The notes below the pieces were generated by a model. The model worked only from the letters and a program-made list of their open reading frames with translations. It was not told where the DNA came from and searched no databases. A DNA stretch of 64,000 bases, taken from positions 1 through 64,000 of the forward strand of contig JAHISP010000006.1 in NCBI GenBank assembly GCA_018818165.1, in the 5' to 3' direction. Below are positions 27,320 through 36,626 of this stretch, in pieces. The stretch comes from Bacteroidota bacterium. Its GTDB lineage: Bacteria > Bacteroidota > Ignavibacteria > Ignavibacteriales > Melioribacteraceae. Positions within the stretch are counted from its first letter, which is position 1. The number at the start of each line of letters is the position of its first letter. Made by a program: the position numbers and the translations under genes.

Positions 27320-28989
27320 AATTGTTTGCCAAATATAGAATTCCAAAAACTCCTGAGCAAAGGAGATTAAATCGCAAAAATATTCTTCTTGGTTTATTTA
27401 GTGGAATAATGATTGGACTTTCGTATCCACCAATTCCACTTCCATATTTAGTTTTTGTTGCATTTGTACCATATTTTATTGTGATAGAAAAACGTGATAA
27501 ATTAGCAGAGATAAATAGATTCACATATTTTACTGCATTCATTTTCAACTTAATTACTCTTTATTGGGTTGGAGGTTGGCTTCCAAATTCTGATCCTTTT
27601 TTAATGATTGCTGGAACAACATTGCTGTTTTTTAATCCAATTGTTTTTTTAATTCCATCTACTCTGTATTATTTAACTAAAAAGTATATTAATAGGAAAC
27701 TAGCACTTCTTCTTTTTCCATTATTTTGGATTACTTTTGAGTTTGCATATAGTTTAACCGATTTCAAATTTCCTTGGCTAACTCTTGGAAATACGCTTTC
27801 GTATTTTACAAATTATATTCAAATAGCTGATATTATTGGTGTTTACGGACTTACAGTTCTCATCCTTTTTGCAAATATATTTGTCTATTATTTTAAAAAA
27901 GATATTTCCACTTATGGAACAATAAATAAGAAAGCTTTGACTGGATTTGTACTGCTCATTCTTCTCCCAATTATTTATGGAAATTATAGAATATTCAGTT
28001 TCGCTTCAAAAGAAGGAAATGTTAAAGTTGGTTTAATCCAACCAAATATTGACCCAAATGAAAAATGGAAGGATGGAAATTTAAATGAGAAAATAGATTC
28101 CTATTTATCATTAAGTAAAAATGCAATTGATAGTGGAGCGCAAATAATTATTTGGCCAGAAACTGCTCTGCCTGTTTATTTGCTTGCCGGAAATTATCCA
28201 AACGAAGTTAAACGAATTCATGAATTTGCAGATTCAAATAAAACTTCTATTCTTACTGGAATGCCAGATGCAACAGTTTACTATAATTTGAAAAACGCTC
28301 CAGACGACGCAAAACCTTCAAAAGATGGAAAAACTTCATATACATCTTACAATTCCATTTTACTTTTTAATCCAAATAGCACAGAAGTGCAAAAATATGG
28401 AAAAATGAAACTTGTTCCATTTGGCGAAAAGGTGCCTCTTGTTGAATCGTTACCATTTCTTGGCGATTGGATAAAATGGAATGTTGGAATTTCGAGTTGG
28501 AACACTGGAAGAGATACAACCATTTTTCAAGCAAAATCTTTTGATGAACAAAAAGAGAAAATTGTTAAAATTGGTGGAATAATTTGTATTGAATCCATTT
28601 ATCCAATATTTACATCCATTTTTGTGAATAAAGGCGCTGAGTTTATTGTTGTTGTTACTAATGATAGTTGGTACGGAGATACAAGCGGACCTTACCAGCA
28701 CAAAGAGATGAGTGTGATTCGAGCGGTTGAAAATAAACGTTCCGTAGTTAGAGCTGCAAACGGTGGAATTAGCTGTTTAATAGATCCACTTGGAAAAACA
28801 ATTACAGAAACAAAAATGTACACAAAAACTACTCTAGTTGTTGATGTATCCTTAAATAGTGAATTGACTTTTTATACAAAGCATCCTTGGTTGATTCCAA
28901 TTTTTGCTTCAGTGATTTCAATTATAATTATTTTATTAAGTTCAATTGCAAAAATTAAAAGGAAATACAATGATAGATTTACGAAGTGA
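27316..28989 (+). CDS. lnt: Apolipoprotein N-acyltransferase
   Basis: Last step of lipoprotein maturation: N-acylates the diacylglyceryl-cysteine at the inner membrane. 557 residues, slightly longer than the E. coli protein. Several N-terminal membrane helices, then a nitrilase domain with the catalytic triad Glu in WPETALPVYL, Lys in KMKLVPFGEKVP and Cys in IGGIICIESIYP, and a final membrane helix. TTG 27316 overlaps the previous stop and the frame continues into the ltaE start by 20 nt. An intact Lnt fits the several lipoproteins encoded in this window. Confidence 0.95.
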   Translation: MKLFAKYRIPKTPEQRRLNRKNILLGLFSGIMIGLSYPPIPLPYLVFVAFVPYFIVIEKRDKLAEINRFTYFTAFIFNLITLYWVGGWLPNSDPFLMIAGTTLLFFNPIVFLIPSTLYYLTKKYINRKLALLLFPLFWITFEFAYSLTDFKFPWLTLGNTLSYFTNYIQIADIIGVYGLTVLILFANIFVYYFKKDISTYGTINKKALTGFVLLILLPIIYGNYRIFSFASKEGNVKVGLIQPNIDPNEKWKDGNLNEKIDSYLSLSKNAIDSGAQIIIWPETALPVYLLAGNYPNEVKRIHEFADSNKTSILTGMPDATVYYNLKNAPDDAKPSKDGKTSYTSYNSILLFNPNSTEVQKYGKMKLVPFGEKVPLVESLPFLGDWIKWNVGISSWNTGRDTTIFQAKSFDEQKEKIVKIGGIICIESIYPIFTSIFVNKGAEFIVVVTNDSWYGDTSGPYQHKEMSVIRAVENKRSVVRAANGGISCLIDPLGKTITETKMYTKTTLVVDVSLNSELTFYTKHPWLIPIFASVISIIIILLSSIAKIKRKYNDRFTK

Positions 28990-29995
28990 CACAGTTACAA
29001 AGCCAAGTTTAGAAATGCGAAAAGTAATGGCTAATGCAGAAGTTGGCGACGATGTATATAAAGAAGATCCAACAACAAATAGATTACAAAAATATTGTGC
29101 TGAATTATTTGAAAAGGAAGATGCCTTGTACGTTCCTAGTGGAGTTATGGGAAATCAGCTTTGTTTAAATGCCCTTACGCAACCTGGCGATGAAGTAATT
29201 TGCGAAAAAAATGCTCATATTTTTCAATACGAATCTGGCTCACCAGCAATGCTTAGTGGGTTATCAATGAACTTAATTGAAGGTGAAAATGGAGTAATTA
29301 CTCCAACTCAAGTAGAACAAGCTATTCGTCCAACAAGTGCATATTATATGCCCCGAACAAGAGTTATTGAAATTGAAAACACTCATAACGTTGCTGGTGG
29401 TGTGGTTCACCCAATTGAGAATATAAAAGCCTTGAGAACATTAGCTGATAAACACAATCTAAAATTACATCTTGATGGAGCAAGACTTTGGAATGCTTCA
29501 ATAGCGTCTGGAATTTCGGTTGCTGAATATTCATCTTACTTTGATACGGTTTCCGTTTGTTTGTCAAAGGGACTTGGCGCGCCAGTTGGTTCTGTTATTC
29601 TTGGCGAGAAGGGAATTATTGAAGAAGCATTTCGTATGCGTAAAGCTTGGGGCGGAGGAATGAGACAAATTGGAATAATTGCCGCTGCTGGACTTTTTGC
29701 TATTGAAAATAATTTTAATCGTTTGGAAAAAGACCACGAAAATGCAAAAATGCTGGCTAATGGTCTTTCACAAATTGAAGGCGTTGAAGTTGACTTATCA
29801 CTTGTTCAAACAAATATTTTGATGTTTAAACCAACAAAAATGGATGTTGAAAGTGTTATTGCAAAATCGAAAGAAAAAGGACTTTTACTTGGTGCTGGTG
29901 GTTTAGGAGTAGTTCGTGCTGTAACTCATCTTGATATTTCTTCTGATGATATTAACAAAGCTATACAAATATTATCAGAGGTTTTTAATGGATGA
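28970..29995 (+). CDS. ltaE: Low-specificity L-threonine aldolase
   Basis: PLP enzyme cleaving L-threonine or allo-threonine to glycine and acetaldehyde. 341 residues from ATG 28970, which has AGGA 8 nt upstream and gives the family's MIDLRSDTVTKPS start; an ATG at 28946 would add eight unrelated residues. Motifs: GDDVYKEDPTTNRLQ, EKNAHIFQYESG, LHLDGARLWNA, and the PLP Lys in CLSKGLGAPVGSVI (about residue 200). Overlaps lnt by 20 nt and the next gene by 8 nt, so it is inside a coupled operon. Confidence 0.94.
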   Translation: MIDLRSDTVTKPSLEMRKVMANAEVGDDVYKEDPTTNRLQKYCAELFEKEDALYVPSGVMGNQLCLNALTQPGDEVICEKNAHIFQYESGSPAMLSGLSMNLIEGENGVITPTQVEQAIRPTSAYYMPRTRVIEIENTHNVAGGVVHPIENIKALRTLADKHNLKLHLDGARLWNASIASGISVAEYSSYFDTVSVCLSKGLGAPVGSVILGEKGIIEEAFRMRKAWGGGMRQIGIIAAAGLFAIENNFNRLEKDHENAKMLANGLSQIEGVEVDLSLVQTNILMFKPTKMDVESVIAKSKEKGLLLGAGGLGVVRAVTHLDISSDDINKAIQILSEVFNG

Positions 29996-30446
29996 AAAAA
30001 TGGATTTAACCACATTCCATCATTCAATAAAAGAAAAAGTAAAATTTCATGAAGTAGATTTTATGAAGGTTGTAAATAATGCAGTTTATTTTAATTATTT
30101 TGAAGATGCGCGTGTAAAGTACTTGCAAGATTTAAAAGCAAAATATAATTTGAGCGAAATAATGACAGAAGATTCATTTTTTATTATGGCTCACAACGAA
30201 ATAGATTATTTATTTCCAGCAATATTTGATGATGAATTAATTGTGTACACAAAAATTGAATGGATTAAAAATACAAGTTTTAGCTTTAAGCACATTATTT
30301 TAAATGAAAAAGATGGTGAAACAATTGCTATTGGTGGTGGAATATTTGTTCACATAAAACTGTCCACAAAAGAAAAGCAAAATTTACCACTATCACTAAT
30401 TTCTGCAATTCAAGATTTTGAAAAAGGTGTCTTGAAAAAAGGGTAA
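29988..30446 (+). CDS. Acyl-CoA thioesterase (4HBT hot-dog fold)
   Basis: 152 residues from ATG 29988, chosen because AGAGG lies 7 nt upstream and the start overlaps the ltaE stop. The longer frame from 29931 would add unrelated residues. The motif HEVDFMKVVNNAVYFNYFEDARVKYL carries the catalytic Asp of the YbgC/4HBT thioesterase group (consensus D-x-x-G-H-V-N-N-x-x-Y), although the usual Gly-His is replaced by Lys-Val. The substrate is unknown. Confidence 0.85.
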   Translation: MDEKMDLTTFHHSIKEKVKFHEVDFMKVVNNAVYFNYFEDARVKYLQDLKAKYNLSEIMTEDSFFIMAHNEIDYLFPAIFDDELIVYTKIEWIKNTSFSFKHIILNEKDGETIAIGGGIFVHIKLSTKEKQNLPLSLISAIQDFEKGVLKKG

Positions 30447-30462
30447 TGAATGACTATCTTTG
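30432..30462 (+). promoter_or_regulatory. Bacteroidota-type promoter upstream of the exonuclease gene
   Basis: TTG (30432-30434), spacer of exactly 20 nt, TATCTTTG (30455-30462). The same spacing as at 15872-15902. The -33 part overlaps the end of the thioesterase gene. Confidence 0.6.
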
Positions 30463-30489
30463 ATTTCTTATAAATCATTTGGGGGTTAT

Positions 30490-31176
30490 ATGAAGCTTGT
30501 TTTTGATATTGAAACTGTGGGCGTTGAGTTTGAAACATTATCTGAAAGTCAGCAGGAGTTTATACTCAGATATTCTGAAAAAGAACAAGGTGATGAACAA
30601 CGAGAAAAATTAAAGGACGAAGCAATTAGATACCTTTCATTGTATCCCTTAACTGCAAAGGTTGTTGCCATTGGAATGCTGAACACAGATACAGAACATT
30701 CAATGGTTTTATTTGAAGAAAAAGAGCATAAAGAATGGCAATCTGAAGAATCTGGAGTTAAGTATTGTTCATATTCTGAGGCTGATATGCTTTCACATTT
30801 TTGGGAATTTGCAAAAAAAGCTGATTCAGTAATTACTTTTAATGGGCGCAATTTTGATATTCCATTTTTGATGATGCGCTCAGCAATTCTAAAAATTAGA
30901 CCTTCCAGAAATTTTATTAAAAAGCGATATGATAATAAATCACACATAGATTTGTTAGAAGTACTCACTAACTATGGAGCCACTAAAAAATTTAATCTTG
31001 ATTTTTACTGTAAATCTTTTGGAATTGAATCACCAAAATCTCATGGTGTTTCAGGAATAGATGTAAAGGAACTCTATACTGCTGGTAAAATTGAAGAGAT
31101 TGCAACTTATTGCGCACACGATGTAGAAGCAACTTATCAGTTATATAAAATATGGAACGAATATTTAAATATTTAA
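30490..31176 (+). CDS. 3'-5' exonuclease, PolB-like DEDDy family
   Basis: 228 residues from ATG 30490, which follows GGGGG by 5 nt; the upstream ATG 30460 lies inside the promoter and is rejected. RNase H fold with the exonuclease motifs: VFDIETVG (ExoI), ITFNGRNFDIPFLMMRS (ExoII), and YCAHDVEATYQLYKIW (ExoIII, Tyr-x3-Asp, so the DEDDy class). Resembles the predicted PolB-related exonuclease family (DNA_pol_B_exo2). Likely DNA repair; partner polymerase unknown. Confidence 0.9.
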   Translation: MKLVFDIETVGVEFETLSESQQEFILRYSEKEQGDEQREKLKDEAIRYLSLYPLTAKVVAIGMLNTDTEHSMVLFEEKEHKEWQSEESGVKYCSYSEADMLSHFWEFAKKADSVITFNGRNFDIPFLMMRSAILKIRPSRNFIKKRYDNKSHIDLLEVLTNYGATKKFNLDFYCKSFGIESPKSHGVSGIDVKELYTAGKIEEIATYCAHDVEATYQLYKIWNEYLNI

Positions 31177-31917
31177 TTAGTGATAAAATTTTGGAGTGCA
31201 GCCACGGCTATTTAACCAAAAAGTATTTTGCAACATATTATATGTTTTATCAACCTGTCTAGTTGAAAATAATTCCTTGTTATTATTAACAAATCTTTTA
31301 CAAATTAGGTTAATAATTCCATTTTCATCAATGTCTGGATAAAGCTCCAAAACGATAATTATTTTTATTAAATCAATTAGTTCTCCAATTGATTTTTCCC
31401 ATATTATCATTCTATTAGTATTTATTAGTAAATATGATATAAAATTTGGAGTTGATTTTTGTGGAAAAATAAAATTATTTTCATTTACAGGTTCACTTAC
31501 AATATAATTTTGTGGTTCAATTTTTCCAATTAGTTCTTCTAAATCCTTATTTACAATCATTAACAATTTCTTGTATTTCAACGTTTCCGATTTTAGTAAA
31601 CTTTTAAGTTCACTTTCACTTGGATATCTTTTATCGTATGGATTTGAAGTTACCAGATCAAATTGTTTCTTTATGAAACCTTGCAATTCGGGATTATTAT
31701 CCGTAATTGAAAGATTTTTAGATGCATACATATTTAATGGTAAAGATTTTGGCGATTCAAAGCAATCAACAATACGAGTTAATTCGTCGCTAATTTTCTC
31801 TAAATAACCTATTTTTTCATTATCATGATTAAATGTATCTAGTGCAAATAATATTTGGTGATAATTGAAATTTCCTGCAAACATGACATCCTCATAAAAT
31901 TTATTGAATATGTTCAA
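31177..31917 (-). CDS. Hypothetical cytoplasmic protein
   Basis: 246 residues, no signal peptide or membrane helix, mostly helical (NDELTRIVDCFES, LKYKKLLMIVNKDLEELIGK). The C-terminal part (ENGIINLICKRFVNNNKELF then STRQVDKTYNMLQN) has the look of a small helix-turn-helix seen in Bacteroidetes RteC-like proteins, but the match is too weak to name. It converges with the exonuclease gene with no space between the two stops. Single gene. Confidence 0.6.
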   Translation of the reverse strand: MNIFNKFYEDVMFAGNFNYHQILFALDTFNHDNEKIGYLEKISDELTRIVDCFESPKSLPLNMYASKNLSITDNNPELQGFIKKQFDLVTSNPYDKRYPSESELKSLLKSETLKYKKLLMIVNKDLEELIGKIEPQNYIVSEPVNENNFIFPQKSTPNFISYLLINTNRMIIWEKSIGELIDLIKIIIVLELYPDIDENGIINLICKRFVNNNKELFSTRQVDKTYNMLQNTFWLNSRGCTPKFYH

Positions 31918-32158
31918 TAAGTATGCCTAATAATTTGTACAGAAAAATGATTATTTTTTGAGGTGTTCTGTGATTTAAATCACTGGAGAAGTAATAAACG
32001 GTAATAATTACTTGTTATTAAGTCTACTTTTAATTTCATTCTATTTGTAATAGGAAAATTAAATGAATTAATCATCATAGTCTTAATCAAAAGATTTGTT
32101 TTAATTTGAGTTTACAATAAAGTTGAACTATTTTGCAATCAAATTAATAGGAATATAT

Positions 32159-32791
32159 ATGATTGAAGAGTTGCTCTTATATATAACGTCACTTTTTACA
32201 ATGATTAATCCACTTGGCGTTGTTCCACTATTTATTTCACTTACAGATTCATTTACTCCTTCAGAAAGCAGAAGAGTTGCAATTAAAGCAAGTGTAATTT
32301 CGTTTATTACTCTAACTCTTTTTGCTCTTACCGGTAAAATACTTTTTGACTTCTTTGGAATATCGGTTGATGGATTAAAGGTAATTGGTGGAATTCTATT
32401 TTTTATAATGGGTTACGAAATGCTTCGCGGACGAACGGTTCCAAAGAAAATGGATAATGAAACAAATTCAAATTTTGGAAAAGAAGTTGCTATAACGCCT
32501 ATTGCTATTCCAATGATAACTGGACCTGGCTCAATAACAATGGTAATAATTTTAATGCAAAGTGCCGACTCAATATTCAAAAAAGCCGAAATAATTTCTG
32601 CAATTTTTGTAGTTACATTTTTAACCGCAATTATTTTAATTAGTGGAAGAAAATTAATGAGTTTCCTTGGACCTAGCGGAAGTAATGTATTAATGCGCTT
32701 AATGGGATTAATTGTAATGCTAATTGCGGTGGAATTTTTCTTTTCTGGAATAACTCCATACATTTACAAAATTGTTGAATCAATTCCTTAG
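32159..32791 (+). CDS. MarC-family integral membrane protein
   Basis: 210 residues from ATG 32159 (AGGA 7-10 nt upstream); the longer frame from 32123 is less likely. Six membrane helices with the MarC/UPF0056 motifs LFTMINPLGVVPLFISLT near the start and AIPMITGPGSITMVIILM in the middle. The family is found near drug-resistance genes but has no proven transport function. A metallo-hydrolase gene begins 9 nt downstream. Confidence 0.92.
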   Translation: MIEELLLYITSLFTMINPLGVVPLFISLTDSFTPSESRRVAIKASVISFITLTLFALTGKILFDFFGISVDGLKVIGGILFFIMGYEMLRGRTVPKKMDNETNSNFGKEVAITPIAIPMITGPGSITMVIILMQSADSIFKKAEIISAIFVVTFLTAIILISGRKLMSFLGPSGSNVLMRLMGLIVMLIAVEFFFSGITPYIYKIVESIP

Positions 32792-32800
32792 TTTTTAAGT

Positions 32801-33994
32801 ATGACAAAAAATATGAATAATAATCGATATTTAAACTTAATTTACACCAAAATATTGTTAATAATATTTTTGGCAATAATTTTATCTGGATGTACAATTA
32901 TAAATTACCATCAAAAAAGTAAGATTGATGAAAATCCAAAAGTTGAAAATTATAAAAATGGAGAATTTGTGAACACAAATCCAACCGAAATGATAACAGA
33001 TTCTTTTATTAAAATTGGATATAAATTTATGTTTGAAAACACACAACTTCGAAAACCAAACTTTGAAATCCCTACAGAAAAGATAAATATTGATTCATTC
33101 GCCAATCTTGGAGATAAAAATTTATCCGCAATTTGGCTCGGACATTCAACAGTTTTAATAAATATTGATGGAACCTTAATTTTAACCGACCCAATATTTT
33201 CAAAATGGGCGGCACCAATTAATTGGTTTGGACCCAAAAGATTTTTCAATCCACCAATTGAAATTGAAGAACTTCCAATTTTAGATGCAGTTATAATTTC
33301 GCACAATCATTACGACCATTTGGATAAAGAGAGCGTTTTACGACTAAATGGGCTTACAAAAATATTTATTGTCCCAATTGGTGTTGGAAAATATTTGGAG
33401 GAATGGGGAATTTCGACTTCCAAAATTGTTGAAAAAAATTGGTGGGAAAGTTACAAATTGAATGACAAAATTGATGTTATTACAACTCCCGCACAACATT
33501 TTTCTGGAAGAGGAATTTTTGACAGAAATAAGTCTTTGTGGGCTTCGTTTGTTATAAAAAGTAAAAATCACTCAATCTATTTTGGTGGCGATTCGGGATA
33601 TTTTCAAGGTTACAAAGAAATTGGCGAAAAATATGGTCCGTTTGAAATTACAATTTTGCCAATTGGTGCTTACAACAAAATGTGGAAAAGCATTCATACA
33701 AATTCCGAAGAAGCTGTAAAAGCTCATATTGATTTGAAAGGCAAACTTTTACTGCCAATTCATTGGGGAACTTTTAATTTAGCATTGCACAGTTGGATTG
33801 AACCAGCGGAACAGCTAATTATTGCAGCAAATGAAGCAAAAATTGAGTTTGCAATTCCAAAAGCGGGAAAAATAATTGATAATTCATCTAAACATATAAT
33901 TGAAAAATGGTGGATTTTTAATGATAATTATGTCGAAAAAGTAGAAAAAGATATTTCAGAAAGTTGGAATGAGGCAAAACTTGAATCTGAATAA
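32801..33994 (+). CDS. Lipoprotein MBL-fold metallo-hydrolase (NAPE-PLD/UlaG-like)
   Basis: 397 residues. The N-terminal helix ends in a lipobox (FLAIILSGC), so the protein is probably an outer- or inner-membrane lipoprotein. Metallo-beta-lactamase metal motif SHNHYDHLD about residue 167, then YFGGDSGYF, and the C-terminal LLPIHWGTFNLALHSW, the pattern of the NAPE-PLD-like group. A phospholipid-type phosphodiester substrate is possible by family but not shown. 9 nt after marC, probably the same operon. Confidence 0.88.
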   Translation: MTKNMNNNRYLNLIYTKILLIIFLAIILSGCTIINYHQKSKIDENPKVENYKNGEFVNTNPTEMITDSFIKIGYKFMFENTQLRKPNFEIPTEKINIDSFANLGDKNLSAIWLGHSTVLINIDGTLILTDPIFSKWAAPINWFGPKRFFNPPIEIEELPILDAVIISHNHYDHLDKESVLRLNGLTKIFIVPIGVGKYLEEWGISTSKIVEKNWWESYKLNDKIDVITTPAQHFSGRGIFDRNKSLWASFVIKSKNHSIYFGGDSGYFQGYKEIGEKYGPFEITILPIGAYNKMWKSIHTNSEEAVKAHIDLKGKLLLPIHWGTFNLALHSWIEPAEQLIIAANEAKIEFAIPKAGKIIDNSSKHIIEKWWIFNDNYVEKVEKDISESWNEAKLESE

Positions 33995-34056
33995 TGTTGA
34001 ATTGAGAAAGGAATTATTTATATACTAAAATATTTATCACTTAATAAGGCTTAATT

Positions 34057-34869
34057 ATGAAAGAATTTGAAAACAAAAATGTTGTAATTACTGGCGGTGC
34101 GAGTGGAATAGGCAGATTGATGGCAAAGTTGCTTGCAAATAAAGGTGCAAATGTTATCATTCTTGATATTAATCAAACAAATCTTGATAATGTTGTAACC
34201 GAAATTAGAAACTCGGGCTATAAATCATCTGGTTATATCTGCAATGTTGGTAATTTTAATGAAGTGGAAGAAACGAAAAAAACTATAACAGAAAAACACG
34301 GATTTGTTGAAATTCTGATAAATAATGCTGGAATAATTACTGGAAAGTATTTTATTGATACATCAATTCAAGAAATTGAAAACACAATACGAGTAAATAC
34401 ACTTGCGGGAATGTGGACTACAAAAGTATTTTTACCTGATATGTTAGATAAAAACACGGGACATTTGGTAAATATTGCTTCGGCTGCTGGAATGATTGGA
34501 GTTGCAAAAATGGCGGATTATTCAGCAAGCAAATTTGCTCATTTCGGTTTTGACGAAGCGCTCCGAATGGAAATAAAACAAATGAAAAAGAAAATTCATA
34601 CTACAATTGTAACTCCATATTTTATAAATACTGGAATGTTTAATGGCGTTAAATCACGATTTTCATTTTTGCTCCCAATTTTGGATGAAAATAAAATTGC
34701 CAACAAAATTGTAAACGCAATTATTAAAAAGAAACATCGCGTAATTTCTCCACCAATGGTTTACACACTTTTTCCGCTAAGACTTTTGCCTGTTCCAATT
34801 TTTGATTGGATTTCCAATTTTATGGGCATAAATGATGCTATGAAAAATTTTGTTGGAAGGGGAAAATAA
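34057..34869 (+). CDS. Short-chain dehydrogenase/reductase
   Basis: 270 residues. Classical SDR: nucleotide motif TGGASGIGRLMAKLLANKGA, NNAG (about residue 90), and catalytic Tyr-Lys in YSASKFAHFGF (about residue 154-158). The C-terminal hydrophobic LFPLRLLPVPIFDWIS resembles membrane-associated retinol dehydrogenase-like SDRs. Followed after 1 nt by an aldehyde dehydrogenase. The pair could oxidise a long-chain or isoprenoid alcohol to aldehyde and then acid; the substrate is inferred, not shown. Confidence 0.9.
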   Translation: MKEFENKNVVITGGASGIGRLMAKLLANKGANVIILDINQTNLDNVVTEIRNSGYKSSGYICNVGNFNEVEETKKTITEKHGFVEILINNAGIITGKYFIDTSIQEIENTIRVNTLAGMWTTKVFLPDMLDKNTGHLVNIASAAGMIGVAKMADYSASKFAHFGFDEALRMEIKQMKKKIHTTIVTPYFINTGMFNGVKSRFSFLLPILDENKIANKIVNAIIKKKHRVISPPMVYTLFPLRLLPVPIFDWISNFMGINDAMKNFVGRGK

Positions 34870-34870
34870 A

Positions 34871-36424
34871 ATGAATAAAACATTATCTTACAATCCAGCA
34901 ACGGGTAATGAAATTGGTGAATCACAATTATATACTACCGATGAATTAGTTAAAATGATTGCGGAAAGTAGAGCTGCACAAGTAGAATGGCAAAAAATTC
35001 CAATAAAAGTTAGGAGCAAGAAAATTCTAAAAATTAAGGATTATCTTGTAAATAATATCGATTCGCTTTCACAAATAATTTCGGATGATAATGGAAAAGT
35101 AAAATTTGATACACTTTCAACTGAAATATTTCCAGCAATAATGGCTACAAAATACTACGCTAAAAATGCAGCAAAATTTTTGAAGAATAGAAAAATTTCA
35201 AGCTCATCAATTGTTTTAATCAACAAAAGATCGTTTGTGCGTTATGAACCTTATGGTGTAGTTGGAGTAATTTCGCCTTGGAATTATCCTTTTGCTATTC
35301 CATACTCTGAAGTAATAATGGCTTTAATTGCCGGAAATGGAGTAATTTTAAAAACAGCAACTGAAACTCAAATGGTGGGAATTGCTTTACGCGATGCAAT
35401 AAATAGTGCCGATTTGCCAAAAGGACTTTTCCAATTTATAAATTTACCAGGCAGAATTGCCGGTGAAGCATTTTTGAAAAATGGAATTGACAAACTATTT
35501 TTCACAGGTTCAGTTCCAATTGGAAAGGAATTAATGAAACTCGCCTCAGATACTTTAACTCCAGTTTCGCTTGAACTTGGTGGAAATGATGCAATGCTTG
35601 TTTGCGAAGATGCCGATATTGATAGAGCCGTAAATGGTGCAGTTTGGGCTGGTTTTTCAAATGCGGGACAAAGTTGCGGAGGGGTTGAACGAATTTATGT
35701 TCACAAATTAGTTTATAACGAGTTTTTGCAGAAATTAAAAAATGTGGTTGAAAATCTGAGAGTTGGAAATCCTAATGATTTTAACACAGATATTGGCGTA
35801 ATGACTACAGAAAAGCAACTAAATACAGTCCAATATCACATTGATGAAGCAATTAAAAGTGGCGCAATTCTTTTTGCGGAATCAAAATCTGAATTTAATT
35901 CCAAAAATATTTTAACTCCCAAAGTGATTACAAACGTAAATCACAATATGATTATGATGAAAGAGGAAACTTTTGGACCAATACTTGGAATAATGAAAGT
36001 AGAAAACATGGACGAAGCAATAATTCTTGCAAATGATTCCATGCTTGGATTAACAGGTTCGGTTTGGTCAAAAAATCATAAAAAAGCCATAAATTTGGGA
36101 AGCAAAATAAAAGCTGGAGCAATTACAATTAACGATCATTTAATGAGTCACGGTTTGGCGGAAACAGCTTGGGGCGGATTTAATGAATCTGGAATAGGTC
36201 GTGCACATGGTGAACAAGGTTTTATGGAAATGGTTCAAGCTCAATATATTATTAATGATATTTTGCCTGGCGTTAAAAAAAATATTTGGTGGCATCCCTT
36301 CAGTAAAGATTTATACGACGGATTAAAAGCAATTATCTACTTGTTTTATGGAAATGATATGGCTTCAAAACTAAAAAATCTTTTTAAGCCACTAAAAGTA
36401 ATTCCACGAATGTTTAAAAAGTAA
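34871..36424 (+). CDS. Aldehyde dehydrogenase
   Basis: 517 residues from ATG 34871 (AGGGGAAAATAAA upstream); the ATG at 34850 would read inside the SDR gene. ALDH motifs: GVISPWNYPFAIPYSEV, FTGSVPIGKELM, the general-base Glu in VSLELGGNDAML (about residue 234) and the catalytic Cys in AGQSCGGVERIYVH (about 268), and EETFGPILGI. The tail after 470 is hydrophobic with basic residues (KAIIYLFYGNDMASKLKNLF), suggesting membrane association, as in its SDR partner. Confidence 0.93.
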   Translation: MNKTLSYNPATGNEIGESQLYTTDELVKMIAESRAAQVEWQKIPIKVRSKKILKIKDYLVNNIDSLSQIISDDNGKVKFDTLSTEIFPAIMATKYYAKNAAKFLKNRKISSSSIVLINKRSFVRYEPYGVVGVISPWNYPFAIPYSEVIMALIAGNGVILKTATETQMVGIALRDAINSADLPKGLFQFINLPGRIAGEAFLKNGIDKLFFTGSVPIGKELMKLASDTLTPVSLELGGNDAMLVCEDADIDRAVNGAVWAGFSNAGQSCGGVERIYVHKLVYNEFLQKLKNVVENLRVGNPNDFNTDIGVMTTEKQLNTVQYHIDEAIKSGAILFAESKSEFNSKNILTPKVITNVNHNMIMMKEETFGPILGIMKVENMDEAIILANDSMLGLTGSVWSKNHKKAINLGSKIKAGAITINDHLMSHGLAETAWGGFNESGIGRAHGEQGFMEMVQAQYIINDILPGVKKNIWWHPFSKDLYDGLKAIIYLFYGNDMASKLKNLFKPLKVIPRMFKK

Positions 36425-36440
36425 AAGTTGAAGATATTTC

Positions 36441-36593
36441 ATTAATGAGTCTGGTCTAAAAAGGTATTTCCCGTCATTGCGAAGAACGGAGTGACGAAGC
36501 AATCTTTTGATTTTGCGCTAAATTCGGCAGATTGCTTCGCTCCGCTCGCAATGACATTATTCAATAGAACCTTTTTATAGTAGACTCATTAAT
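36441..36593. repeat. 153-bp palindromic element (MITE- or REP-like)
   Basis: Outer inverted repeat ATTAATGAGTCT (36441-36452) and AGACTCATTAAT (36582-36593), with the repeat continuing inward as CTAAAAAGG/CCTTTTTAT. Inner arms GTCATTGCGAAG...GAAGCAATCT and AGATTGCTTCGC...GCAATGAC form a second hairpin. The inner part is much richer in GC than its surroundings and matches the 'GTCATTGCGAG...GAAGCAATC' palindromes dispersed in many bacterial genomes. No ORF. Sits between the ALDH gene and the next unit. Confidence 0.8.
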
Positions 36594-36626
36594 AATTTAG
36601 TTTGTTTAAAAAATAACGGGGGAAGA

